Below the pieces are notes generated by a model that had not been told where the DNA came from, did no database searches, and saw only the letters and a list, made by a program, of their open reading frames with translations. This document shows, in pieces, positions 25,199 to 33,448 of a stretch of DNA of 64,000 bases. The DNA is from Mycobacterium sp. 852013-51886_SCH5428379 (lineage in GTDB: Bacteria > Actinomycetota > Actinomycetes > Mycobacteriales > Mycobacteriaceae), in NCBI RefSeq assembly GCF_001665575.1, contig NZ_LZSU01000042.1:186001-250000 (forward strand), read 5' to 3'. A program made the position numbers and the translations under genes. The stretch's first letter is position 1. Each line of letters opens with the position of its first letter.

Positions 25199-26607
25199 CC
25201 GGGCCGCGACTACCGGACGGGTTCGCGGTGCAGGTGGATCGGCGGGTCAAGGTGCTGGGGGAGGGCGCGGCCCTGCTCGGCGGGTCGCCCACCCGACTGC
25301 TCAAGCTCGCCCCGGCCGCGCAGACCATGCTCACCAGCGGCCGCCTCGAGGTGCACGACGCGCAGAGCGCCCAGTTGGCACGCACGCTGCTCGACGCGAC
25401 CGTGGCCCATCCACGCCCCGCCGGTGGACCGTCGCACCGCGATGTCACCGTCGTCGTCCCGGTCCGGGACAACGCTGCGGGTCTGCACCGGCTGCTGACC
25501 TCGCTGCGCGGGCTGCGCGTGATCGTCGTCGACGACGGCTCCGCGATCCCCGTCCAGCAGAGCGACTTCGGTGAGTTGCACTGCGACGTCACGGTTCTCA
25601 GACACGAGGACAGCTTGGGTCCGGCCGCGGCGCGCAACATCGGCGCCCGAGCCTGCACCACCGACTTCATCGCGTTCCTGGACTCCGACGTGGTGCCGCG
25701 GCGAGGCTGGCTGGAGGCTCTGCTCGGCCACTTCTGCGATCCGGCCGTCGCGCTGGTCGCGCCGCGCATCGTCGGACTCGAGCCCGCAGGCAATCTGGTG
25801 GCGCGGTACGAGGCGGTGCGCTCCTCGCTCGACCTCGGACAGCGCGAGGCACCCGTGGTGCCGTACGGTCCGGTGTCCTACGTGCCCAGCGCCGCCATCA
25901 TCTGCAGGCGCCGCGTGCTCGAGGAGGTGGGCGGCTTCGACGAGTCGCTGCGTTCCGGTGAGGACGTGGATCTGTGCTGGCGGTTCGTCGAGGCGGGGCA
26001 GCGGTTGCGCTACGAGCCGATCGCGCTGGTGGCCCACGAACACCGGACCGGCCTGCGGGAGTGGTTCGTGCGCAAGGCCTTCTACGGCGAATCGGCCGCA
26101 CCCCTGTCGGTGCGCCATCCCGGCAAGACCGCGCCGCTGGTGATCTCGGGCTGGACCCTGGTGGTCTGGGTGCTGATGGCGATGGGCTCCTGTCTGGGAT
26201 ATCTGGCCTCGGTGCTCGTCGCCGCGTTCACCGCGCGGCGGGTGGCCACCTCGCTGCGGCCGGTGCAGACCGAACCCAAACAGGTCGCCGCGGTCGCCGC
26301 CCGCGGACTGTGGTCCGCCGCGCTGCAGCTGGCCTCGGCGCTGTGCCGGCACTACTGGCCGATCGCGCTGCTGGCGGCGGTGCTGTCGCGACGGTGCCGG
26401 CAGACCCTGCTGGTGGCCGCCGTCGTCGACGGGGTGGTGGACTGGGCGTCCCGGCACGGCAACGCAGACGACGACACCAAACAGGTCAGCCTTCCGGCGT
26501 ATCTGCTGCTGCGGCGTCTCGACGACATCGCCTACGGTCTCGGGTTGTGGACCGGTGTGGTCCGCGAACGACATCTCGGTGCGCTCAAACCCCAGATCCG
26601 AACGTAG
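25195..26607 (+). CDS. mftF: Mycofactocin glycosyltransferase MftF
   Basis: A 470-residue family-2 glycosyltransferase, equal in length to Rv0696. The N-terminal 80 residues carry a PqqD-like segment; the GT-A domain follows, with VTVVVPVRDN, VIVVDDGSAIP and the DxD-type FLDSDVVPRRGW, plus GEDVDLCWRF. Hydrophobic segments in the C-terminal third (around GWTLVVWVLMAMGSCLGYLA and YWPIALLAAVLS) suggest membrane attachment. It adds the glucan chain to mycofactocin. GTG start overlapping the mftE stop as GTGA. Confidence 0.94.
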   Translation: MTGPRLPDGFAVQVDRRVKVLGEGAALLGGSPTRLLKLAPAAQTMLTSGRLEVHDAQSAQLARTLLDATVAHPRPAGGPSHRDVTVVVPVRDNAAGLHRLLTSLRGLRVIVVDDGSAIPVQQSDFGELHCDVTVLRHEDSLGPAAARNIGARACTTDFIAFLDSDVVPRRGWLEALLGHFCDPAVALVAPRIVGLEPAGNLVARYEAVRSSLDLGQREAPVVPYGPVSYVPSAAIICRRRVLEEVGGFDESLRSGEDVDLCWRFVEAGQRLRYEPIALVAHEHRTGLREWFVRKAFYGESAAPLSVRHPGKTAPLVISGWTLVVWVLMAMGSCLGYLASVLVAAFTARRVATSLRPVQTEPKQVAAVAARGLWSAALQLASALCRHYWPIALLAAVLSRRCRQTLLVAAVVDGVVDWASRHGNADDDTKQVSLPAYLLLRRLDDIAYGLGLWTGVVRERHLGALKPQIRT

Positions 26608-26612
26608 CCGCC

Positions 26613-28046
26613 GTGCACAGTGATGTGCTGATAGTCGGCGCCGGAAGTGCCGGATCAGTGTTGGCAGAACGCCTTTCCGCAGATTCCCGGTGCCGGGTGA
26701 CCATCCTCGACGCAGGTCCCGCGCCCACCGATCCGCGCGTCGCCGCGCACATCAGCGACGCCCTGAGGCTGCCGATCGGTACCGCCAGCGCGGTCGTGCG
26801 ACATTATCGGACCACCCTCACCGAGTCGCCGCCGCGGCACACGCACATCATGCGCGGCGCGGTCGTCGGCGGATCGGGTGCGGTCAACGGCGGCTACTTC
26901 TGCCGCGGGCTGCCCGCCGACTTCGACGGCTGGGGACTGGCCGGGTGGACGTGGCCCGACGTGCTGCCGCACTTCCGCGCCATCGAGAACGACCTCGACT
27001 TCGCCGGTCCGCTGCACGGTGACAGCGGACCGATCACGGTCCGGCGGGTCCGCGAGTTCGACGGCTGTACCGCATCGTTCGTCGCGGCGGCCGAAGCGGC
27101 CGGACACCCCTGGATCGACGATCTGTCCGGTGGCGACAGCGCCGCGCCGCTGCCCGCCGGCGTGGGAGCGGTACCGCTCAACATCGACAGCGGCACCCGG
27201 GTGGGACCGGGCGGAGCGTTCCTGCAACCGGCGCTGAACCGGGCGAACCTGACACTGCTACCCGACACCCGCGCAGTGCGGGTGCGGTTCGATTCCGGCC
27301 GCGCGGTCGGTGTGGAGTGCGTGGGTCCGGACGGCGCGCAGTTACTGTCGGCCGACCGCATCGTGCTGTCCGCCGGAGCGATCGGCACCGCGCAACTGCT
27401 GATGCTGTCCGGCGTAGGTCCGACGGAGATGTTGCGTCAGTTGGGTATTCGCGCGCTTGCGGACCTGCCGGTCGGCGTTGCAACGGTCGATCATCCAGAG
27501 TGGGTGATCCCGGTGGGCTGGACGCCGACGCGTGGGGTGCCACCCCTGGAGGCGCTGCTGACGACCGACGCCGGCGTCGAGATCAGGCCGTACACAGCGG
27601 GTTTCGAGGCGATGGTGCACGGCCATCGCGACGATCCGCTGGATCGTCCGCACATCGGTGTGGCGCTGATGCGGCCCAGGGCGCGTGGCCGGGTGATGCT
27701 CGTGTCCGCCGATCCGCTGACGCCGCCGCTGGTCGAACACCGCTACGACACCGAACCTGCCGACGTCGACGATCTGACCGTCGGCGCCGACATCGCCCGC
27801 GACATCGTCAGCGGCACGGTCGATTTCGGTGATCCCTCCTGGTCCACGTCACAGCATCTCGCCGGCACTGCCCCGATGGGCGACGACGGCGACCCTAGGG
27901 CTGTCCTCGACAATCGTTGCCGCGTAAGGGGAGTCGACGGACTCTGGGTGGTCGATGGATCGATCATGCCCGCCATCACCAGCCGCGGGCCGCACGCCAC
28001 GATCACGATGATCGGGCACCGCGCGGCCGAGTTCGTCAGTGGCTGA
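26613..28046 (+). CDS. mftG: Mycofactocin dehydrogenase MftG (GMC oxidoreductase)
   Basis: A 477-residue FAD-dependent GMC-family oxidoreductase (Rv0697, 479). Motifs: DVLIVGAGSAGSVLAERLS (FAD), RGAVVGGSGAVNGGYFCRG, SAGAIGTAQLLMLSGVGP, STSQHLAGTAPMG and the C-terminal VDGSIMPAITSRGPHATITM. Published work places MftG in mycofactocin reoxidation, linking alcohol metabolism to the respiratory chain. GTG at 26613, 5 nt after mftF. The 3' end overlaps the convergent racemase pseudogene by 11 bp. Confidence 0.94.
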   Translation: MHSDVLIVGAGSAGSVLAERLSADSRCRVTILDAGPAPTDPRVAAHISDALRLPIGTASAVVRHYRTTLTESPPRHTHIMRGAVVGGSGAVNGGYFCRGLPADFDGWGLAGWTWPDVLPHFRAIENDLDFAGPLHGDSGPITVRRVREFDGCTASFVAAAEAAGHPWIDDLSGGDSAAPLPAGVGAVPLNIDSGTRVGPGGAFLQPALNRANLTLLPDTRAVRVRFDSGRAVGVECVGPDGAQLLSADRIVLSAGAIGTAQLLMLSGVGPTEMLRQLGIRALADLPVGVATVDHPEWVIPVGWTPTRGVPPLEALLTTDAGVEIRPYTAGFEAMVHGHRDDPLDRPHIGVALMRPRARGRVMLVSADPLTPPLVEHRYDTEPADVDDLTVGADIARDIVSGTVDFGDPSWSTSQHLAGTAPMGDDGDPRAVLDNRCRVRGVDGLWVVDGSIMPAITSRGPHATITMIGHRAAEFVSG

Positions 28047-28423
28047 GAGGACCGAGGGCCTCCGCGAGCCGGGTGGCCGCCGCGACGCCGTCGAAGACCG
28101 GGACACCGAGACGCTCCCGCAGCGGTCCGGCGAAGCGCGCCATCGCCGCGCAGCCGAGCACGATCGAGCGGCTGCCGTCCTCACGCAGTGCGCGCTCGCA
28201 CAGTTCGCCGATCGGGTCGATGGTGCGGGGATCGGAGTCGATACGCAGCACCGGGATGTCGCAGGCGTACACGCCCAGACACTGGTGCGGGGCGCTGCTC
28301 GCGCGGCCGTGCCTGCGCCTCCCGGATGACGTCCAGAAGATGTGGAACACAGCGGTGTTCGTCGGCGGCGATCGCCGAGGTCATCGACGCCGTGGTGTTG
28401 GGATTCACCAGGAGCAACCGCAC
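28036..28423 (-). pseudogene. Degraded Asp/Glu/hydantoin racemase-family gene
   Basis: The GTG at 28423 begins a typical racemase N-terminus (RLLLVNPNTTASMTSAIA). After about 20 residues it jumps to a segment resembling the middle-late part of the family (VPHLLDVIREAQ). The C-terminal part (GVYACDIPVLRIDSD, SIVLGCAAMARFAG, LGVPVFDGVAAATRLAEAL) continues in another frame. So roughly 80-100 codons are missing and at least one frameshift is present; the whole is 388 bp, against about 700 bp for intact members. The catalytic Cys of VLGCAAM survives but is useless without the first half. Confidence 0.75.
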
Positions 28424-28448
28424 CCGGCCAGGATAGTGCGCCGCCGCG

Positions 28449-30035
28449 TCAGTCGTCCGTGTCGCGGGCCAGGCGTTCCCGCACGATCCGCAGCTGCCTG
28501 CCGTCGCGGCCCGGCGCCCACACCCCGACGAAGACCGCCGCGACGAGAACCAGGCCCGCCAGCACCGACAGGGACAGGTCCATCGCGGACAGGAACGCCC
28601 GCTGCGCCTCGAGGGCGAGCGAGTCACCCGCGGGGCCGAGTTTCTCGGCCACCCCGAGCGCCTGGGCCAGGGAGTCCATTGCGGGCCCGCGCGCAGCTTC
28701 CGGGAACGCCTCGAGGGCCGGCCGCAGGACCGCCTGGTAGTGCGCAGCGAGAACGGACCCCGCCGCGGCGATGCCCAGCGCGGCACCGACCTCACGGGTC
28801 GTGTCGTTCACCGCCGACGCGACACCCTGCTTGTCGTCGGGGACGGCGTTCATGATCGCCGACGTCGTCGGAGCGGTACAGAAGCCGATCCCGGTGCTGA
28901 TGATCAGCAGTGGCCACGCGAGATCGATGTAGGGCGAACCGATGTCGAGCACGCGCATGCAGACCAGCCCGACGGCGATCGTGGTCAATCCGACGACGAG
29001 CGCGGCACGCAGACCGATGCGGGGGAGCCACAGATGCGTGGTGCCGCCCAACGCGACGACGGGGACCACCAGCGGCGCCAACGCGAGAGCCGTCTTGAGC
29101 GCGCTGTACTCCATGACGAGCTGCATGTGCTGCATGACCACGAAGAAGAAGCCGAAATTCGCGGCGAAGAGGAAGACGATGCCGATCGCGCCGGTCGCGA
29201 AATCCGGGCGGCGGAACAGCCGCACGTCCAGCAGCGGGTGGCGGCGGCGCACCTGCACGACGGTGAACGCGGCGGCCAGCGCGAGCCCGCCCGCTATGCA
29301 GCCCCACACCGACGGGTGCGCCCAGCCGCGGATCGGCGCCTCGATGACGCCGAAGACGAAGACCGCGACCGCGGCCGCGACGAGTGCGCCACCGAGCCAG
29401 TCGATCGGCTTGCCCGTCTCGTCGCGGGAAGACGGGATGGTGCAGGTGATGGCGAAGAGAACGGCCGAGGCGATCGCGAACGCCCAGAAGATCGACTGCC
29501 ATTCGAAGTAGTTCAACAGGATGCCGGTGCCGAGGAACCCCGCGACCGCGCCGGCGCCCACGACACCGGACCAGATGCCGACGGCCTTGTTGCGCTCGGC
29601 TTTCGGCCAGGCGGCGGTCAGCAACGACAGGGTGGCGGGCATGATCAGCGCCGCGCCCGCCCCCGCGAGGCAGCGACTGAGGATGATCTCCATTGGGCTG
29701 TCGAAGTGCAGCGGCGCCAGGGAAGCGACGGCGAAGATCACCAGGCCGGCCAGCAGGGCGCCGCGGCGACCGTAGCGGTCGCCGATCGCGCCCGCGGGCA
29801 GCAGCAGACACGCCAGTACCAGGGTGTAGCCGTCGATCACCCAGGTGAGTTGGGTTTGGGTGGCGGAGGTCTCCAGCGCCAGATCGGGCAGCGCGGCGTT
29901 GAGGGCCACCATCGAGGCCACCACCATGAGCACGTCGAGGCAGGCGACGGTGAGCAGCCAGTTCCTGGCCCGAGATGACAGTTCGGTCATCTTCGGGTCG
30001 GTAGGCTGGTCGGGCCGGGTCAAGGTGTTCGCCAT
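28449..30035 (-). CDS. MFS multidrug exporter, DHA2 (14-TM) family
   Basis: A 528-residue membrane transporter of the EmrB/QacA type with about 14 predicted helices. Motif A is GAIGDRYGRRGALL, and motif C is GVVGAGAVAGFLGTGILL. It should export small hydrophobic or cationic compounds using the proton gradient; the substrate is unknown. It is divergent from a TetR regulator across 80 bp carrying three alternating half-sites, so it is very likely controlled by that repressor. Confidence 0.88.
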   Translation of the reverse strand: MANTLTRPDQPTDPKMTELSSRARNWLLTVACLDVLMVVASMVALNAALPDLALETSATQTQLTWVIDGYTLVLACLLLPAGAIGDRYGRRGALLAGLVIFAVASLAPLHFDSPMEIILSRCLAGAGAALIMPATLSLLTAAWPKAERNKAVGIWSGVVGAGAVAGFLGTGILLNYFEWQSIFWAFAIASAVLFAITCTIPSSRDETGKPIDWLGGALVAAAVAVFVFGVIEAPIRGWAHPSVWGCIAGGLALAAAFTVVQVRRRHPLLDVRLFRRPDFATGAIGIVFLFAANFGFFFVVMQHMQLVMEYSALKTALALAPLVVPVVALGGTTHLWLPRIGLRAALVVGLTTIAVGLVCMRVLDIGSPYIDLAWPLLIISTGIGFCTAPTTSAIMNAVPDDKQGVASAVNDTTREVGAALGIAAAGSVLAAHYQAVLRPALEAFPEAARGPAMDSLAQALGVAEKLGPAGDSLALEAQRAFLSAMDLSLSVLAGLVLVAAVFVGVWAPGRDGRQLRIVRERLARDTDD

Positions 30036-30062
30036 GCGCCCTCCGGGGCTCGGGTTAGGTTC

Positions 30063-30096
30063 GAGACTATTGGTCTCGTACCGAGACGAACAGTCT
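30063..30096. promoter_or_regulatory. TetR operator between MFS exporter and its repressor
   Basis: Three alternating half-sites: CGAGAC (30063-30068), GTCTCG (30074-30079), CGAGAC (30083-30088). The last two form a palindrome centred at 30081, extended by GACT (30066-30069) and AGTC (30093-30096). The interval lies between two divergent starts. Confidence 0.75.
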
Positions 30097-30115
30097 TATA
30101 GCCCGCGAGGAGACG

Positions 30116-30793
30116 ATGCAAACGATGTCGGACGTGTCGGGTGACCCCAGACCGGCACGCTCGCGGGCCCGGTTGCTCGAAGCCGCCACCACGCTGCTGC
30201 GGGCCGGTGGGCCGAGCGCGGTCACCATCGACGCCGTCACCCGGACGTCGAACGTGGCCAGGGCCACGCTCTATCGGCATTTCTCCAGCGCCAACGACCT
30301 GCTGGCGGCCGCCTTCCAGAGCCTGCTGCAGCCGGCGCCCATGCCTCCGGAAGAGGGCGATCTGCGGGATCAGCTGATCGCGGTCGTCGTCGGCTGGGCC
30401 GAGGCGATCGCCGAGGTGCCGACCACACTGGCCGCGATGACGTGGCTGGCGTCCGGGCCGGATCTGGGGCCGTGGGCCGAGGCGCGGGAGGCCGGCCGCG
30501 ACGGCGAGGCCGGGTGTGCGGTTCGGACGCTGCGCGAACGCATCCTGCAGCTGTACTCGGCGCCGTTCGACGCGATCTTCGACGGTCCGAACGCCGACCG
30601 GCTCGACCTGGGGCGGCTGCAGCGCATCGAGGTCATCGCGCTGCTCATCGGGCCGTTGATCCTCGGCCGGATGAGTACGCTGGCCGACTTCGACTACACG
30701 GCGTGCGCGGAGGCGGCCGTCGACGGCTTTTTGGCCGTCCACGGCCGGCCGTCCGGTGTCACCGCAGCGAGTACCGAACAGGCAGGTGTTTGA
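30116..30793 (+). CDS. TetR/AcrR-family transcriptional repressor
   Basis: A 225-residue TetR regulator. HTH: SRARLLEAATTLLRAGGPSAVTIDAVTRTSNVARATLYRHFSS. A helical effector domain follows. ATG at 30116 follows GCGAGGAGAC. Divergent from the MFS exporter, with an operator-like triple half-site between them. Its last 35 bp overlap the 3' end of the convergent P450 gene, so the stop codons lie inside each other's coding sequence. Confidence 0.85.
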   Translation: MQTMSDVSGDPRPARSRARLLEAATTLLRAGGPSAVTIDAVTRTSNVARATLYRHFSSANDLLAAAFQSLLQPAPMPPEEGDLRDQLIAVVVGWAEAIAEVPTTLAAMTWLASGPDLGPWAEAREAGRDGEAGCAVRTLRERILQLYSAPFDAIFDGPNADRLDLGRLQRIEVIALLIGPLILGRMSTLADFDYTACAEAAVDGFLAVHGRPSGVTAASTEQAGV

Positions 30794-32021
30794 GCCCGCC
30801 GACGAACGTCGTCGCCGACAGTTCGGGCGTTCCGGCCAGCTCGATCGATTCCAGCCGGGGCAGCAGCTCGGTGAACAGGCTGTTGATCTCCATGCGGGCC
30901 AGCGCCGCTCCCAGACAGAAGTGCACGCCGTAGCCGAAAGCCAGGTGCTTGTTCGGATCTCGGCTCACATCGAACCGGAACGGCTCGTCGAAGATCTCCT
31001 CGTCCCGGTTGCCGGAAACGTATGCGAGGTAAACACTTTCGCCCTTGGCGATCGGCACGCCGCGCACCTCGGTGTCCTCGGCGGCGGTGCGCATGAACTC
31101 TTTGACCGGGGTGGACCAGCGGATCATCTCCTCGACCGCCGTGGGCATCAGATCGAGGTTGTTCTGTAGCCGGGTCAGCTCACCCGGGTTCTCGATCAGC
31201 GCGTGCAGGCCGCCCGAAATCGCGTCCTTGGTGGTGTCGTGGCCGGCGCTGGCGACGATTACGTAGTACGAGAGCGTGTCCATGTCCGACATCGGTTCGC
31301 CGTCGACCAGGCCGTTCGCGATCGCCGAGGACAGGTCGTCGGTCGGGTTCTCGCGCCGCGACGCGGTCAGCGCCGAGAAGTAGTTGAAGAAATCGGTCAG
31401 TACCGCCATCTGCTCTTCGGGCGTGGTGCCCCGCTTGTACTCGTCGTCATCCCCGCCGAACATCTCCTGGGTCAGCATGTGCATCCGGCCGAAGTCGTCT
31501 TCGGGCAGGCCGAGCAGCGACAGGATCACGTACAGCGGGAAGTTCACAGCGATCTCGGTGACGAAGTCGCATTCCGGGCCGATGTCGCGCATGGTGTCGA
31601 CGTAGCGCTTGGCGAGTTCGTCGACGCGTACCTTCAAGTCCCGCATGGCTTTCGGTCGGAACCAGTCCGCACCGATGGCCCGCACCTTGCGGTGGTGCGG
31701 GTCGTCCATGTGGATCAGCGTGCGCAGCCCGAGCCCCATCTCCTGCTGCGCCTTGGCCAGATCGTCGGCCTCAGCGGTGGCCAACAGCGGCCGCGGTTCG
31801 GACAGGAACAGGTCGTTGGCCCGCTCGACGGCCATGATGTCGGCGTGCTTGGTGATCGCCCAGAACGGGCGGTACGGCCCGTGGTCGACGTAGGCGACCG
31901 GTTCGTGGGCGCGCAGGTACGCCAACGCCGTGTGCAGGCGGTCGTCGTCGGCGTACGCCGACGGGTCGGCGAGGACTTTCGCGGCCTCCTGCGCATCCTG
32001 GGCCGTCGTCGACGTGGTCAT
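30759..32021 (-). CDS. Cytochrome P450 (first of tandem pair)
   Basis: A 420-residue soluble class I P450. I-helix motif ASAGHDTTKDA, ExxR in EEMIRWSTP region followed by RGVPI, and the heme loop FGYGVHFCLGAALARME with Cys thiolate. Needs ferredoxin and ferredoxin reductase; the reductase at 17.7 kb is a candidate (inference). ATG at 32021 follows GAGGAG. It is closely related to the next gene over its full length. A palindrome TTGACGGGTGTCAA lies 22 bp upstream. Substrate unknown; subfamily not assigned. Confidence 0.9.
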   Translation of the reverse strand: MTTSTTAQDAQEAAKVLADPSAYADDDRLHTALAYLRAHEPVAYVDHGPYRPFWAITKHADIMAVERANDLFLSEPRPLLATAEADDLAKAQQEMGLGLRTLIHMDDPHHRKVRAIGADWFRPKAMRDLKVRVDELAKRYVDTMRDIGPECDFVTEIAVNFPLYVILSLLGLPEDDFGRMHMLTQEMFGGDDDEYKRGTTPEEQMAVLTDFFNYFSALTASRRENPTDDLSSAIANGLVDGEPMSDMDTLSYYVIVASAGHDTTKDAISGGLHALIENPGELTRLQNNLDLMPTAVEEMIRWSTPVKEFMRTAAEDTEVRGVPIAKGESVYLAYVSGNRDEEIFDEPFRFDVSRDPNKHLAFGYGVHFCLGAALARMEINSLFTELLPRLESIELAGTPELSATTFVGGLKHLPVRYSLR

Positions 32022-32043
32022 CGCGCTCCTCACACAGCTGTTC

Positions 32044-32057
32044 TTGACGGGTGTCAA
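32044..32057. promoter_or_regulatory. Palindrome upstream of first P450 gene
   Basis: TTGACGGGTGTCAA, an imperfect inverted repeat TTGAC-N4-GTCAA when read on the minus strand. It is 22 bp before the P450 start and followed on the plus strand by CTATGTGATCG. The same module is found before the second P450. Confidence 0.6.
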
Positions 32058-32094
32058 CGACAGCCTATGTGATCGGCGCCACTGCGCCGGCGAA

Positions 32095-33345
32095 TCAGCG
32101 CAGTGAGTACCGGATCGGCAGGTGTTTGAGCCCGCCGACGAAGATCGTCGCGATGAATTCCGGGTCGCCGGCCAGCTCGATCGAGTCCAGGCGCGGCAGC
32201 AGTTCGGTGAAGAAGCTGTTGATCTCCATCCGGGCCAACGCGGCGCCGAGGCAGAAGTGCACGCCGTAGCCGAACGACAGGTGCTTGTTGGGGTCGCGGC
32301 CGACGTCGAAGCGCTCCGGGTGATCGAAGATGTCCTCGTCCCGGTTCGCCGAGACGTAGGACAGCAGGACCGACTCGCCCTGTTTGATCGGCACGCCGCG
32401 CACCTCGGTGTCGGCGGTGGCCGTGCGCATGAACTCCTTGACCGGGGCGGTCCAGCGGATGATCTCCTCGACCGCGGTGCCCATCAGTTCCGGGTGCGCC
32501 TTCAGCCGCGCCAGCTGATCCGGGTTCTGGATCAGCGCGAGCAGTCCGCCGGAGATGGCGGCGCTGGTGGTGTCGTGGCCGGCGCTGGCGACGATCACGT
32601 AGTACGACAGGCAGTCGATGTCGTTGAGGTACTCGCCGTCGAGTTTGGCGTTGGCGATCGCCGAGGCCAGATCCTCGGTGGGGTTCTGGCGGCGTTCGGC
32701 GGTCAGCGCGGTGAAGTAGCGGAAGAAGTCGGTGATGACCTCGTGCAGCTCCTGCGGGCTCTTACCGCGGGTCAGTTCGTCGTCGTCGCCGCCGAACATC
32801 TCCTGGGTGAGTTTGAGCATGCGGCCGAAGTCGGACTCGGGCAGGCCGAGCAGCGACAGGATCACGTACAGCGGGAAGTTGACGGCGACCTCCTGGACGA
32901 AGTCGCATTCGCCGCCCTTCTCCACCATCTTGTCGACGTAGATCTTGGCCAGCTCGTCAACGCGGGTCTTCAGCGCGCGCATGGCCTTCGGGCGGAACCA
33001 GTCCGCACCGATCTTGCGGATGTCGCGGTGCAGCGGATCGTCCATGTGGATGAGCGTGCGCAGTCCGCCGCCTGCGGCGAGGTTGGCCTGCGACAGATCG
33101 TCGGTCGCGGCGGTGACCAGCATCGGGCGCGGCGCGTTGATCCACAGATCGTTCGCGCGCTCGATCGCCATGACGTCGGCATGCTTGGTGACGGCCCAGA
33201 ACGGGCGGTAGTCCGGGACGTCCACGTAAGCCACCGGCTCGTGGGCCCGCAGATGGGCCAGAGCGGCGTACAGCCGGGCCTCGTCGGTGTAGGCCTTGGG
33301 ATCGGCCAGTACGCTCGCCGCGTCGTCGATGGTCGGGCTGCTCAT
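32095..33345 (-). CDS. Cytochrome P450 (second of tandem pair)
   Basis: A 416-residue P450 closely similar to its neighbour. I-helix ASAGHDTTSAA, ExxR in VEEIIRWTAP, heme loop FGYGVHFCLGAALARME and an almost identical C-terminus (VGGLKHLPIRYSLR). ATG at 33345 follows GAGGAA. The 73-bp gap between the two genes contains the operator-like palindrome, so each copy has its own control region. The pair looks like a tandem duplication that kept its promoter. Substrate unknown. Confidence 0.9.
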   Translation of the reverse strand: MSSPTIDDAASVLADPKAYTDEARLYAALAHLRAHEPVAYVDVPDYRPFWAVTKHADVMAIERANDLWINAPRPMLVTAATDDLSQANLAAGGGLRTLIHMDDPLHRDIRKIGADWFRPKAMRALKTRVDELAKIYVDKMVEKGGECDFVQEVAVNFPLYVILSLLGLPESDFGRMLKLTQEMFGGDDDELTRGKSPQELHEVITDFFRYFTALTAERRQNPTEDLASAIANAKLDGEYLNDIDCLSYYVIVASAGHDTTSAAISGGLLALIQNPDQLARLKAHPELMGTAVEEIIRWTAPVKEFMRTATADTEVRGVPIKQGESVLLSYVSANRDEDIFDHPERFDVGRDPNKHLSFGYGVHFCLGAALARMEINSFFTELLPRLDSIELAGDPEFIATIFVGGLKHLPIRYSLR

Positions 33346-33364
33346 AGTTCCTCGCTCGGTGAAC

Positions 33365-33378
33365 TTGACGGGTGTCAA
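33365..33378. promoter_or_regulatory. Palindrome upstream of second P450 gene
   Basis: The same 14-bp sequence as at 32044-32057, 19 bp before the start codon. It is followed on the plus strand by TTATGTGATCG after a spacer 1 nt longer than in the first copy. Confidence 0.6.
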
Positions 33379-33448
33379 AAGCGAGCTTATGTGATCGTCG
33401 ACACGATTGCGAACCAGGGTGCCCGCCGTCGTCAGTAAGGTCGGAAAC

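Noticed and set aside
28181..28795. Long minus frame over the racemase and MFS 3' ends as one gene
   Set aside because: Only its last part from the GTG at 28423 resembles a racemase. The rest is an out-of-frame reading of the MFS transporter.
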